From: Candidatus Pacearchaeota archaeon
Lineage (GTDB): Archaea > Nanobdellota > Nanobdellia > Pacearchaeales > GW2011-AR1
NCBI GenBank assembly: GCA_030699205.1
Contig: JAUYJY010000059.1
Location: forward strand, 1-15,516
Direction of reading: 5' to 3'
Length of the DNA: 15,516 nt
Shown: in pieces, positions 1 to 6,607 of the stretch
Numbering within the stretch: the stretch's first letter is position 1
Layout: every line of letters starts with the position of its first letter
Notes under the pieces: model-generated
What the model was told of the DNA's origin: nothing
Database searches by the model: none
What the model saw: only the letters and a program-made list of their open reading frames with translations
Made by a program: the position numbers and the translations under genes

Positions 1-62
1 TTTTTCTCTATCTTATTCATTAAAGCAATGGGTCCAAAAGAAAAACTTACATTTTCTTTCAT
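1..62 (-). CDS. N-terminus of an unrecognised protein, cut by the window edge
   Basis: An open frame starts with ATG at 62 and runs off the left edge after 20 codons, beginning MKENVSFSFGPIALMNKIEK. A strong Shine-Dalgarno sequence (GGAGG on the minus strand, 72-76) lies nine bases before the ATG, which supports the start. Most clear starts in this window are leaderless, so a real ribosome-binding site after a long leader is unusual here. The visible residues do not identify a family. Confidence 0.55.
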   Translation of the reverse strand, partial: MKENVSFSFGPIALMNKIEK

Positions 63-121
63 AATTATGGACCTCCTTTCAAACAATTAGTTTTGAATAA
101 GAATTAGGCTATTTAGGATTA

Positions 122-222
122 ACTGGCGAAGTCAAGTTAAAAAATCCAATAAATCCATCACACCTCTTTTGAACTAATCACCTTAATTTAAATTAATACG
201 CCAGTCCTCCAAAAACTTGACT
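122..222 (-). promoter_or_regulatory. Possibly structured leader (interleaved complementary segments)
   Basis: Two complementary pairs are interleaved. Bases 130-138 (agtcaagtt) pair with 214-222 (aacttgact), and 122-128 (actggcg) pair with 199-205 (cgccagt). The order is that of an H-type pseudoknot, or of two competing helices. The segment lies in the apparent 5' leader of the gene starting at 62. It could equally be chance pairing in AT-rich DNA, and no known riboswitch class is recognised. Confidence 0.3.
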
Positions 223-261
223 ATTTTATCTCAATCAACTTCAGCATATCCATTCCATAAA

Positions 262-1503
262 TCAAAGAATATTAATAACACTAAATACCAACATTATAAG
301 AGAAGTAATTACTCCCAACAAAGACAAAACAGGAAACTTCCCGATATTCAATGGCATCCTAAACACTCTTTTTTCATCTTTCTTATATCTCAAAACAATT
401 GCAACTAAATTAATCAGTGCAAAAGTAGCAAATAACAATACAGTGGTCAAATCAGCAACAAAACCAATATCCTCAAAAAATGTCAAAGCAACAGTAACAA
501 TACCAACAGCAAAAACAGCAACATAAGGTGTCCCTCTTTTCTTATGAATCTTAGAAAATATTTTTGGAAGAAACTTTCGTTCAGCCATTCCATAAACCAT
601 TCTCGAAGTTGTAAGCATCGTTAATAAAACCGTATTTGATGTAGAAAATAAAGCAATTATGGCAAGAATAATAAAAGCAGTGCCTCCAAAAGAATAAGCT
701 GCTACATCGGCAAGAGGGCTCTTACTACCCGCAATCTGTTCAACAGGCAGAATACTTACAGCAGATATAGCAACTAAGATATACAAGATTGCAGTAATCA
801 CAACAGATAAAATAATTGCCTTGGGAATTGTCTTCTCCGGATTTTTAGCTTCCTCGCTCAACTTTACTATTGTCTCAAATCCCATAAATGCAAAAAACAA
901 CAAGGCTCCAGTCTTTAAAACTCCAAAAAATCCGTTAGGCATCTCAAACAAATCAACACTTCCAAAATGTTTAATTCCCAAAAGAATAATTATCACCAAT
1001 CCTAAAAATTCAATAGTCGTTGCAGTTAAGTTGAATTTATTGCTTTCTTTAATCCCCCAATAATTAAGAAAAGCCATCAACATAACAATTGCAATCCCTG
1101 CAAATAAATACCTGATTGCAATCAGCGAGGATAAATAGCCCGCAAACCCCAAAGCAACCGCCGCAGAACTTACAACACCTGTAAAAATAATAAGCAAAGA
1201 AACAAAACCCGCAAGTTTTCTTCCAAATCCCGCATTAATATAATCATATTCCCCTGCATCTCCTTTGAAAATGCTGCTAAGCTCTGCATAACTCAATCCC
1301 GTAAATGCAGCAACAATCGCAGAAATCAAAAAACTCAACCAAATTGTATTTCCCGTCTCTCCCGCAGCGATTCCAATCAAAGCATAAATCCCGGCACCCA
1401 ATATAATTCCCACACCTGCAACAGTAACACTAAAAAGTCCAAGCTCTTTCTTTAACTTCCCACCGCCTTTAATCAAAGGAGTTATCGATGCAATTTTTTT
1501 CAT
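262..1503 (-). CDS. APC-family amino-acid permease
   Basis: This is a 413-residue polytopic membrane protein of the APC (amino acid-polyamine-organocation) superfamily, expected in the cytoplasmic membrane. The first helix carries the family's substrate-backbone motif (GIILGAGIYALIG, about residues 31-43). The segment GFETIVKLSEEAKNPEKTIP (about 210-230) is the typical loop after helix 6. Hydrophobic stretches fit about 11-12 helices, and the length is close to the family's usual 400-500. The ATG at 1503 is preceded by a TATA-like TTTAAAAG (about 1541-1549). It lies 93 bases after gatE on the same strand and has its own promoter-like box, so it need not be co-transcribed. Substrate cannot be told from sequence; import of amino acids is inference. 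Confidence 0.9.
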   Translation of the reverse strand: MKKIASITPLIKGGGKLKKELGLFSVTVAGVGIILGAGIYALIGIAAGETGNTIWLSFLISAIVAAFTGLSYAELSSIFKGDAGEYDYINAGFGRKLAGFVSLLIIFTGVVSSAAVALGFAGYLSSLIAIRYLFAGIAIVMLMAFLNYWGIKESNKFNLTATTIEFLGLVIIILLGIKHFGSVDLFEMPNGFFGVLKTGALLFFAFMGFETIVKLSEEAKNPEKTIPKAIILSVVITAILYILVAISAVSILPVEQIAGSKSPLADVAAYSFGGTAFIILAIIALFSTSNTVLLTMLTTSRMVYGMAERKFLPKIFSKIHKKRGTPYVAVFAVGIVTVALTFFEDIGFVADLTTVLLFATFALINLVAIVLRYKKDEKRVFRMPLNIGKFPVLSLLGVITSLIMLVFSVINIL

Positions 1504-1596
1504 CTATTTGAAGACACTCTTTCTTCGATTTAACCAATACCCACTTTTAAATCCTTCTCAAAACTAGAAACCTAACTTCCTCAAACTTCATAAAAA

Positions 1597-3039
1597 TCAC
1601 CCCAGAACTTTCCTAACTATTTCCATTGCTCTCTTCGCATCTAACTTTCCTTTAAATTCTTTCATAACCAAACCCATATAAGCATTAGCCCTCAATCCCG
1701 GTTTTCCCTTAACCATCGCCCTTATTCTTTCTTCAATCTCATTTTCACCTGCTTTCTCAATCCTTAAAGCATCATCTAATTCTAACCCATCAAGAATTTT
1801 TTCCATAATTATTTTCACATCTGATTTATCTAACTTCCCTGAATTAACCTTCTCTAATATTCTTTCCAAAACTTTCTCGGATAAAACATCCCTAACATCA
1901 TCCATGCTCTTCCTCATCTTAGTTCCAAATTCAGTCCTCCAAAGAGTAATCATTTTCCCAACTAAATTAGCATCTTTGTTATATACCTTAATTAAAGCAA
2001 GAAATTCATCAACCACTTCGCCATTAGACAAAACTAATTTAATCATTTCATCAGACAGCCCCTTCTTCTTTAACAATCCAGTAAGTTCAGTCCTCAATTT
2101 AGGAAGGTGTTTTTTCAGCTTATTTACTCTCTCTCTCGAAATTTTTAATAAATCTAAATCAGTTTCAGGATACATCCTCGCCTGTCCGGGCATTGGCCTC
2201 AAATACTCCGTCTCTCCAGAAGGCAAAGCATTCCTAACCTCTCCAATTTTATTTCCCTTCTTAATATTTTCCAGTTGTCTTTCAATCTCCAAATCAATTG
2301 TTTTAACAAACATCTTAGGCTCCTGAAAACCTTTTATTTCAACCCTGTCATGTCCTTCAATAGAAACATTCACATCCTGCCTTATTGTCCCAATCCCTCT
2401 TTTAACCTTGCAAGCCCTTAAAATCTCTCCAAGTTTTAAAGCAACCTCTTTCACTTCTTCGGGATTTCTCATATCGGGTGCAGTAGCAATTTCAACTAAA
2501 GGAATCCCTAACCTATCCAATCTATAAACAACCTTATCTTTTTCTCTTAAAATAACCCTCGCAGAATCCTCTTCAAGACAAACACTATCAACCCCCACCT
2601 TCCCAAAAGAAGTTTCCACAAAACCCGAATGAGCAATCAAAACAGTTCTTTGAAATCCGGAAGTATTTGAGCCATCAATAACCGTCTTCCTCATAACCTG
2701 TGTTGTATAATATATCTCACAATTCAAAAGCAAAGCAACCTGTAAAGCGATATCTAAAGCATCTTCGTTTATAGGTCTTGGAGGCTCTTCATCCAACTCA
2801 ACAAGAGAAACAGAATCGCAATACCCTTCGTAGCAAAACTCTTTTCCCAAAACAGCTTCATGCATAACCGCAACATCAACCTCCCCAGTCTCACCAGCAA
2901 CAGCATGCATTCTCCGCCTAATAACATAATCCGGCTCATCGTTCCTCAAAAAAGAAGGTGCATTAGAAAACAACTTCCCAGTATCAATCTGCTGATGTAT
3001 CTCAAGCCCGGCTTTAAAACCAATTTTTTTATAATCCAT
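1597..3039 (-). CDS. gatE: Glu-tRNA(Gln) amidotransferase subunit E, short form
   Basis: GatE activates the glutamate of mischarged Glu-tRNA(Gln) and, with ammonia from GatD, makes Gln-tRNA(Gln). Family signatures are clear: GLEIHQQIDT (11-20), LVELDEEPP (79-87), VMRKTVIDGSNTSGFQRT (115-132), YRLDRLGIPLVEIAT (172-186), VKRGIGTIRQDVNVSI (212-227) and EYLRPMPGQARMYPETD (278-294). The C-terminus has the YqeY-like tail (GLRANAYMGLVMKEF). IHQQ rather than GatB's usual motif, plus the GatD partner, argues for GatE. It has 480 residues against about 620 usual. The AspRS-like insertion expected between about residues 260 and 270 is absent, and KLFSNAPS stands where GatE normally has KLFCxCPS. The promoter ttattaaaagttat (3061-3074) is about 25 bases before the ATG. 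Confidence 0.95.
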   Translation of the reverse strand: MDYKKIGFKAGLEIHQQIDTGKLFSNAPSFLRNDEPDYVIRRRMHAVAGETGEVDVAVMHEAVLGKEFCYEGYCDSVSLVELDEEPPRPINEDALDIALQVALLLNCEIYYTTQVMRKTVIDGSNTSGFQRTVLIAHSGFVETSFGKVGVDSVCLEEDSARVILREKDKVVYRLDRLGIPLVEIATAPDMRNPEEVKEVALKLGEILRACKVKRGIGTIRQDVNVSIEGHDRVEIKGFQEPKMFVKTIDLEIERQLENIKKGNKIGEVRNALPSGETEYLRPMPGQARMYPETDLDLLKISRERVNKLKKHLPKLRTELTGLLKKKGLSDEMIKLVLSNGEVVDEFLALIKVYNKDANLVGKMITLWRTEFGTKMRKSMDDVRDVLSEKVLERILEKVNSGKLDKSDVKIIMEKILDGLELDDALRIEKAGENEIEERIRAMVKGKPGLRANAYMGLVMKEFKGKLDAKRAMEIVRKVLG

Positions 3040-3060
3040 AATTAAATCAAAAGAATGTAG

Positions 3061-3074
3061 TTATTAAAAGTTAT
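3061..3074 (-). promoter_or_regulatory. Promoter of gatE (TATA-like box)
   Basis: The 14-mer ttattaaaagttat (plus strand) is centred about 25 bases before the gatE ATG, the archaeal TATA spacing for a leaderless transcript. The identical 14-mer precedes proS at 9413-9426. It overlaps the last codons of the ligase gene. Confidence 0.5.
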
Positions 3075-3940
3075 CTTCCAAAAAACTTTCTAATCTTGTC
3101 CATTTCTTCAGAAGCTGAAAGAGTTTTATAAGATTCAATAACCTTCTCTCTTGTATAATTGAACCCTCTTTCTTTCCTAATGTCCCTTCTAACTTCATCC
3201 ACTAAGCCTGTAAGAGTAACTGAAGACTTCCCCCTATCAAGTAAACGATGAAAAGCCTTCATAAACCTAAAACTCGTCAAATAATCTACATTTAAACCTC
3301 CAAAAACCCCTTCCCGTTTCTCAGCAAAATCAGGATGCAAAATCTTCCAAAACTCTTGAGGATCTGAATGATAATCTTTTATTACTAACCCTTCTCTCGG
3401 TCCGCTATAATATCCACTTCTCTCTTTGTTCAACATCAAATCAAAATCTTTAAAACTCAATCTTCCAAACTTTAAAACATCTAAAAAATTAACTCCCTCA
3501 ACACCCAAACTGATAATTTCCTTCCTGGCTTCTTCATAAGGAATAAATTTTCTGCTATCTCTATCAAACACATCAATTACAAAAAACTTATCGATAAACT
3601 CTGGATTATATTCAATTGAGTGATTTCCAAGCCATTCTCCAAAGACTATACGGTTTCCAGGTAGAGCATATAATGAATGATTTGAATGAGCCCAATCAAC
3701 AAATCTTCCAAACCAAGGAACTCTCTCAATAGTTTTCTTTCCTTTCAAAAATTTAGCCCTTGTTCCAAGTCTAATTTGAAAATTTGAAACACTGACTTGG
3801 CAATTCCCACCATCTACCTTTTCAAAAACTCCTACCTTCCGATTTTTCAGTACTTTGACAACTTCAGAAATCGAATCCAATGGAACAATCCCTCCATATT
3901 TCACAAAACTTTCATTATTATCATTTTTTGAACTTGCCAT
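3071..3940 (-). CDS. ATP-dependent RNA ligase-like nucleotidyltransferase (Rnl2-type)
   Basis: This 289-residue protein carries the covalent nucleotidyltransferase motifs in order. Motif I is EKVDGGN (40-46), with K41 the likely adenylated lysine. Motif III is VFGEWL (99-104). Motif IV is REGLVIKDY (182-190). A motif V-like WKILHPDF (198-205) follows. This layout and size match Rnl2-like RNA ligases, which seal 3'-OH/5'-phosphate ends through ligase-AMP. A DNA substrate is not excluded. Residues about 215-289 form a small helical C-terminal domain I do not recognise. The ATG at 3940 lies 24 bases after the PIN-domain gene, so the two are probably one transcript starting upstream of 4606. Ligase fold is confident; substrate and role are inference. 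Confidence 0.8.
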   Translation of the reverse strand: MASSKNDNNESFVKYGGIVPLDSISEVVKVLKNRKVGVFEKVDGGNCQVSVSNFQIRLGTRAKFLKGKKTIERVPWFGRFVDWAHSNHSLYALPGNRIVFGEWLGNHSIEYNPEFIDKFFVIDVFDRDSRKFIPYEEARKEIISLGVEGVNFLDVLKFGRLSFKDFDLMLNKERSGYYSGPREGLVIKDYHSDPQEFWKILHPDFAEKREGVFGGLNVDYLTSFRFMKAFHRLLDRGKSSVTLTGLVDEVRRDIRKERGFNYTREKVIESYKTLSASEEMDKIRKFFGR

Positions 3941-3964
3941 TTTGTTATCTAGTAGACACCCAGT

Positions 3965-4606
3965 CTATTCCAGTATAATGGGAACCATCTGGACCCCTAT
4001 CTTTAAAAGATCAATGGTGGCCTGAACATGTTCATCAGCACTCAATACAACAACATGATTTAGATTTTCTATCGGAAGTCCACTAACAACTACAAATTTC
4101 TTTGGACTTGGAACTAATAAATATCTTGAAGATAATGCAGAAGTAACAAGCTTCAGATCACAATATGATATTTCATCTCTTTCACATTTCTTATGCCCTT
4201 TCTCAAATGCAACTCTTCCTGCAAGATGAACATTCAATCCTAGTAATTCAATATCAACATCAGGATCAAAAATGGTTTTGCTTAAAAGAGATTTATAAGC
4301 CTTATTCATTCTTTTGACAAAATCAAAAGTTCTCTCAGAAATTTCACGCCTACCGTGAACCCTATGATTTTCATAATGCCCCTTAGTTTCTTTGAAAATT
4401 TCATTAGAAACAAACAAAGGATAATTCTGATTAACTAAACTCCTATAAAAATCAGGAGAGCTACATGGAGAGTTCTCTAGTTCTGTTTCAATATCTATTA
4501 TTGCAGAAGTATCTAAAAAAATGGAAGGTCTTCCATCAGAAATTGCATTTATCTGCTTCGTTATTCGTTTAACTAATCCTTCCAAGCCATTCTCTTTCTT
4601 CTTCAT
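3965..4606 (-). CDS. PIN-domain-like ribonuclease
   Basis: This 213-residue protein has the acidic pattern of PIN nucleases: IFLDTSAIIDIE (29-40, D32 with D38), SNEIFKETKGH (67-77, E69/E73), RDEISYCDLKLV (143-154, D144/D150) and VVLSADEHV (186-194, D191). These would bind the catalytic metals that cut RNA. It is longer than a VapC toxin (about 130 residues), with an extra middle segment (about 80-135), and no VapB-like antitoxin is next to it. It is followed on the same strand, 24 bases later, by the RNA ligase-like gene, suggesting a nuclease-ligase pair. The ATG at 4606 fits a leaderless start from the TATA-like box at 4628-4637. The PIN call rests on motifs only. Confidence 0.7.
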   Translation of the reverse strand: MKKKENGLEGLVKRITKQINAISDGRPSIFLDTSAIIDIETELENSPCSSPDFYRSLVNQNYPLFVSNEIFKETKGHYENHRVHGRREISERTFDFVKRMNKAYKSLLSKTIFDPDVDIELLGLNVHLAGRVAFEKGHKKCERDEISYCDLKLVTSALSSRYLLVPSPKKFVVVSGLPIENLNHVVVLSADEHVQATIDLLKIGVQMVPIILE

Positions 4607-4626
4607 ACTAAATAACCCCCCCTCCC

Positions 4627-4697
4627 ACTTTTAAACCTTTCTGCTATGTAACCCCCAAGAAGTTACATTAACACATACAACCCCAAGATTTAAATCC
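4627..4697. promoter_or_regulatory. Divergent promoters for the PIN/ligase operon and the DUF1003 gene
   Basis: On the minus strand TTTAAAAGTGGG (4625-4636) is centred about 26 bases before the PIN-gene ATG. The same TTTAAAAGTGGG string precedes the permease. On the plus strand gatttaaatcc (4687-4697) is centred 26 bases before the ATG at 4718. Between them gtaac/gttac form a short inverted repeat and aaccccaag is repeated twice. Confidence 0.5.
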
Positions 4698-4717
4698 TAA
4701 AAAATCCAAAAATAGAA

Positions 4718-5137
4718 ATGAATAAAAAAGAAAAATTTCAGGAAATAAAAGAATCCGTAAACAACAAACTTAATCACCCAAATATTTCAGCAAAACGAAC
4801 ATTTGGAGAAAAAGCATCCGACAACCTAACAAAATGGGCGGGCTCGTGGATATTCATTATAATCTTCTTAGTAATAATTGCATTATGGATTTATATCAAT
4901 GTATCTTTCATATTAAACTACGGAAAAGAACCTTTTGACCCTTTCCCATTCATTCTTCTTAACCTCGCACTCTCTCTATTAGCTGCAATACAAGCCCCGA
5001 TAATTCTTATGTCCCAAAACAGAGAAGCCAAAAAAGACAGATTAAGAACAGAATATGACTACGCAGTAAATAGAAAAGCGGAAAGAGAAATTTCAGAGAT
5101 TAAAAGTCAATTAAACAGAATTGAAAAAAGAATATAA
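4718..5137 (+). CDS. DUF1003 family membrane protein
   Basis: This 139-residue protein has a basic cytoplasmic start, then two membrane helices (about 45-67 and 78-100) joined by a loop with YGKEPFDPFPF. It then carries LLNLALSLLAAIQAPIILMS, the hallmark of DUF1003, and a charged coiled-coil tail (about 105-139). Length and layout are typical of the family, found in bacteria and archaea. The function is not established. The start is leaderless behind a TATA-like box. It is transcribed away from the PIN/ligase operon and is the last clear gene before the accessory patch. Confidence 0.9.
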   Translation: MNKKEKFQEIKESVNNKLNHPNISAKRTFGEKASDNLTKWAGSWIFIIIFLVIIALWIYINVSFILNYGKEPFDPFPFILLNLALSLLAAIQAPIILMSQNREAKKDRLRTEYDYAVNRKAEREISEIKSQLNRIEKRI

Positions 5138-5479
5138 AAAATAATGATTAGATAAAAAACGGACTAATCGGGCTTAAGGGATATTAAATTTTTGAGGCAT
5201 CACACAAAAATCCGAAGTGACAAGATGGAGAAAAAAATTTGGGAAAATCACGAGCCGAGTGATTTTCCTTTAAAGTGCTGTTCAACGCCCCGACGAGCAA
5301 AGCGAGGAGAACGCAGTAGGGTCGAGGATTTCGAAAAAATCCGAAGAAGTCGAGAAAAAACTCGTATCTAGTGCGAAGCACACTTTATTCAAAATATTAA
5401 GGTTGTGGCTTATTGTTTAGTCACTTAATAGTAGTCATAGATAGAAAGATTTATAAAGAATAAAAATAAACCAATTTCA
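5138..5479. other. Gene-free, hairpin-rich intergenic tract
   Basis: No credible gene is seen here. The middle is much more GC-rich than its flanks and packed with hairpins: ggaaaatcac/gtgattttcc (5242-5268), ggattt/aaatcc (5326-5342), cgag/ctcg around six A (5351-5364) and gtgc/gcac (5371-5381). An imperfect ccccgac/gtcgagg stem encloses 5297-5320. Three short blocks recur inverted past the next gene. The 3' end holds that gene's promoter, tttataaag (5450-5458), 26 bases before its ATG. Confidence 0.6.
5241..5363 (+). repeat. Left arm of a diverged inverted repeat
   Basis: Blocks gggaaaatca (5241-5250), tgttcaacgc (5279-5288) and tcgagaaaaaactc (5350-5363) all occur in the same order, reverse-complemented, at 6245-6254, 6217-6226 and 6201-6214. 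Spacing between blocks two and three differs by about 60 bases, so one arm has lost or gained DNA. The pair brackets the gene at 5480-6193. Confidence 0.6.
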
Positions 5480-6193
5480 ATGGAATTAGAACCTATATTA
5501 AATGACTTTGAATGTTATAGGCAAGTTCAAAGAATTAAAGGTTTAGATAATCTTCTAACAGATTATTTAATAACACATGAACTTGCTGTATCAGATGGAG
5601 AACCAAATCAGGGAAGAGAAGTGAGACTAATGAGGGATAAACCTGATTTATCTAGTCGTTCTGTAATATTTCATGAAAAGTGTGAGATTGGTTTATATCT
5701 TGGATTATTTGCAACCAATCTGGGTTTTAAATATACTGAGGATGAAGTTAGGAATGGAACAGCACATAAACAGAATTATATTGAAGCACATAATGTTGCT
5801 GAATCAATAGAACTTGCATTATTACAACATGTTGCAATGAAAGTAAGTGGAAGAAAAATTCCATTTTTTGCAATACTTCCTACTAGGCCTGTGATACAAA
5901 TTTTTGATCCTGAATTTAAAGTTGCAAAATTAAGAATGGGTAGATATCTTCCAAATAACTCATTTTTTAGATTGTATGCAGGAACAGAAGAGTTTGTGCC
6001 ACTTAAATTTAATCCAGAAGATGTTCAAGCAAGTTTTGAAATGTTTGAAAGATTTGGCTCTGAATATCATACTCCTGATTTTAAAGATAGATGTCTAACA
6101 GCAGTTAAAAATTTTGTAAGAAGCACTAATATTAAATATGAATCATTGCAAGAGTCTATGCGTGTTAGAGTAAAACAAGCCCCAACCTTTTAG
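5480..6193 (+). CDS. Unrecognised protein in a repeat-bracketed cassette
   Basis: I do not recognise this 237-residue protein. It is predicted soluble, with no signal peptide or membrane helix. Two conserved-looking segments stand out: SVIFHEKCEIGLYLGLFA (about 61-78) and NYIEAHNVAESIELALLQH (about 98-116). The HExxE plus later AHxxxxxxE arrangement could bind a metal, but it is not the HExxH zinc-protease motif, so this is only a suggestion. The C-terminal half is mixed alpha/beta without a visible domain signature. The ATG is 26 bases after a TATA-like box, indicating a leaderless transcript. The gene ends eight bases before the right arm of an inverted repeat and looks like cargo in an accessory patch between DUF1003 and gatD. 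Confidence 0.7.
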   Translation: MELEPILNDFECYRQVQRIKGLDNLLTDYLITHELAVSDGEPNQGREVRLMRDKPDLSSRSVIFHEKCEIGLYLGLFATNLGFKYTEDEVRNGTAHKQNYIEAHNVAESIELALLQHVAMKVSGRKIPFFAILPTRPVIQIFDPEFKVAKLRMGRYLPNNSFFRLYAGTEEFVPLKFNPEDVQASFEMFERFGSEYHTPDFKDRCLTAVKNFVRSTNIKYESLQESMRVRVKQAPTF

Positions 6194-6200
6194 GAGTTTA

Positions 6201-6254
6201 GAGTTTTTTCTCGATTGCGTTGAACATCGGAATTTAACGAAGTTTGATTTTCCC
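6201..6254 (-). repeat. Right arm of a diverged inverted repeat
   Basis: Blocks 6201-6214, 6217-6226 and 6245-6254 are exact reverse complements (14, 10 and 10 bases) of blocks at 5350-5363, 5279-5288 and 5241-5250. It starts just after the stop codon of the bracketed gene and continues into the GC-rich string gtgaagcgaagcgg. Confidence 0.6.
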
Positions 6255-6296
6255 TCGTGAAGCGAAGCGGAACGGAGAAGTTTATTTTTAGGGGCG

Positions 6297-6590
6297 TTAA
6301 TCCAATGAATATGTATAGAAGATTTCATCTTCGCCATAATGAATTTCTTTTAAAGTTCCAATTTCTTTAAAGCCAAAACTTTTATGCATTTTTTGAGAAG
6401 CAACATTTTTTTTATGTGTTGAACTTAAGGCGATTCTATTTTTACTTTTTTGTTGTTGAGAAATTTCAATATATTTAGATAATAAAGTCTTTTCTTTATG
6501 AGTTACATTGTGAATAATAATGCCCGATAAAACAGCGTCATATCCCTGACCTAAATCTTCTTTGGTAAAATCTCCACGAATTAGTTTTAT
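6297..6590 (-). pseudogene. GNAT acetyltransferase remnant
   Basis: The minus strand is open for 97 codons to a TAA at 6297 but has no ATG, GTG or TTG near its beginning; the first in-frame ATG is 30 codons before the end. The last part reads NRIALSSTHKKNVASQKMHK followed by SFGFKEIG, the classic C-terminal acetyl-CoA-binding part of GNAT N-acetyltransferases. The first part (RGDFTKEDLGQGYDAVLSGI) looks instead like the end of a SAM-dependent methyltransferase core, so the remnant may join two unrelated gene fragments. It lies just downstream of gatD on the same strand, next to the inverted-repeat cassette. Frame and GNAT match are clear; the chimeric reading is inference. Confidence 0.65.
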
Positions 6591-6607
6591 ACACAGCTTA
6601 TAAATAT

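Noticed and set aside
1597..3039. GatB of a bacterial-type GatCAB
   Set aside because: The IHQQ motif and GatE-like signature strings, with GatD nearby and no gatA or gatC, favour GatE despite the missing insertion.
3965..4606. VapC toxin of a VapBC pair
   Set aside because: The protein is too long for VapC and no small antitoxin gene precedes it; the neighbour is a ligase.
5184..5381. 65-residue minus-strand open frame in the hairpin tract
   Set aside because: It lies entirely in inverted-repeat, GC-rich DNA, with low-complexity translation and no promoter or ribosome site; it is a by-product of the repeats.
6143..6337. 64-residue minus-strand open frame
   Set aside because: It overlaps the end of the 237-residue gene and the right repeat arm, and covers the GNAT remnant in the wrong frame.
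5138..6600. CRISPR array in the repeat-rich patch
   Set aside because: There are no regularly spaced direct repeats with unique spacers; the repeats are hairpins and one inverted pair.
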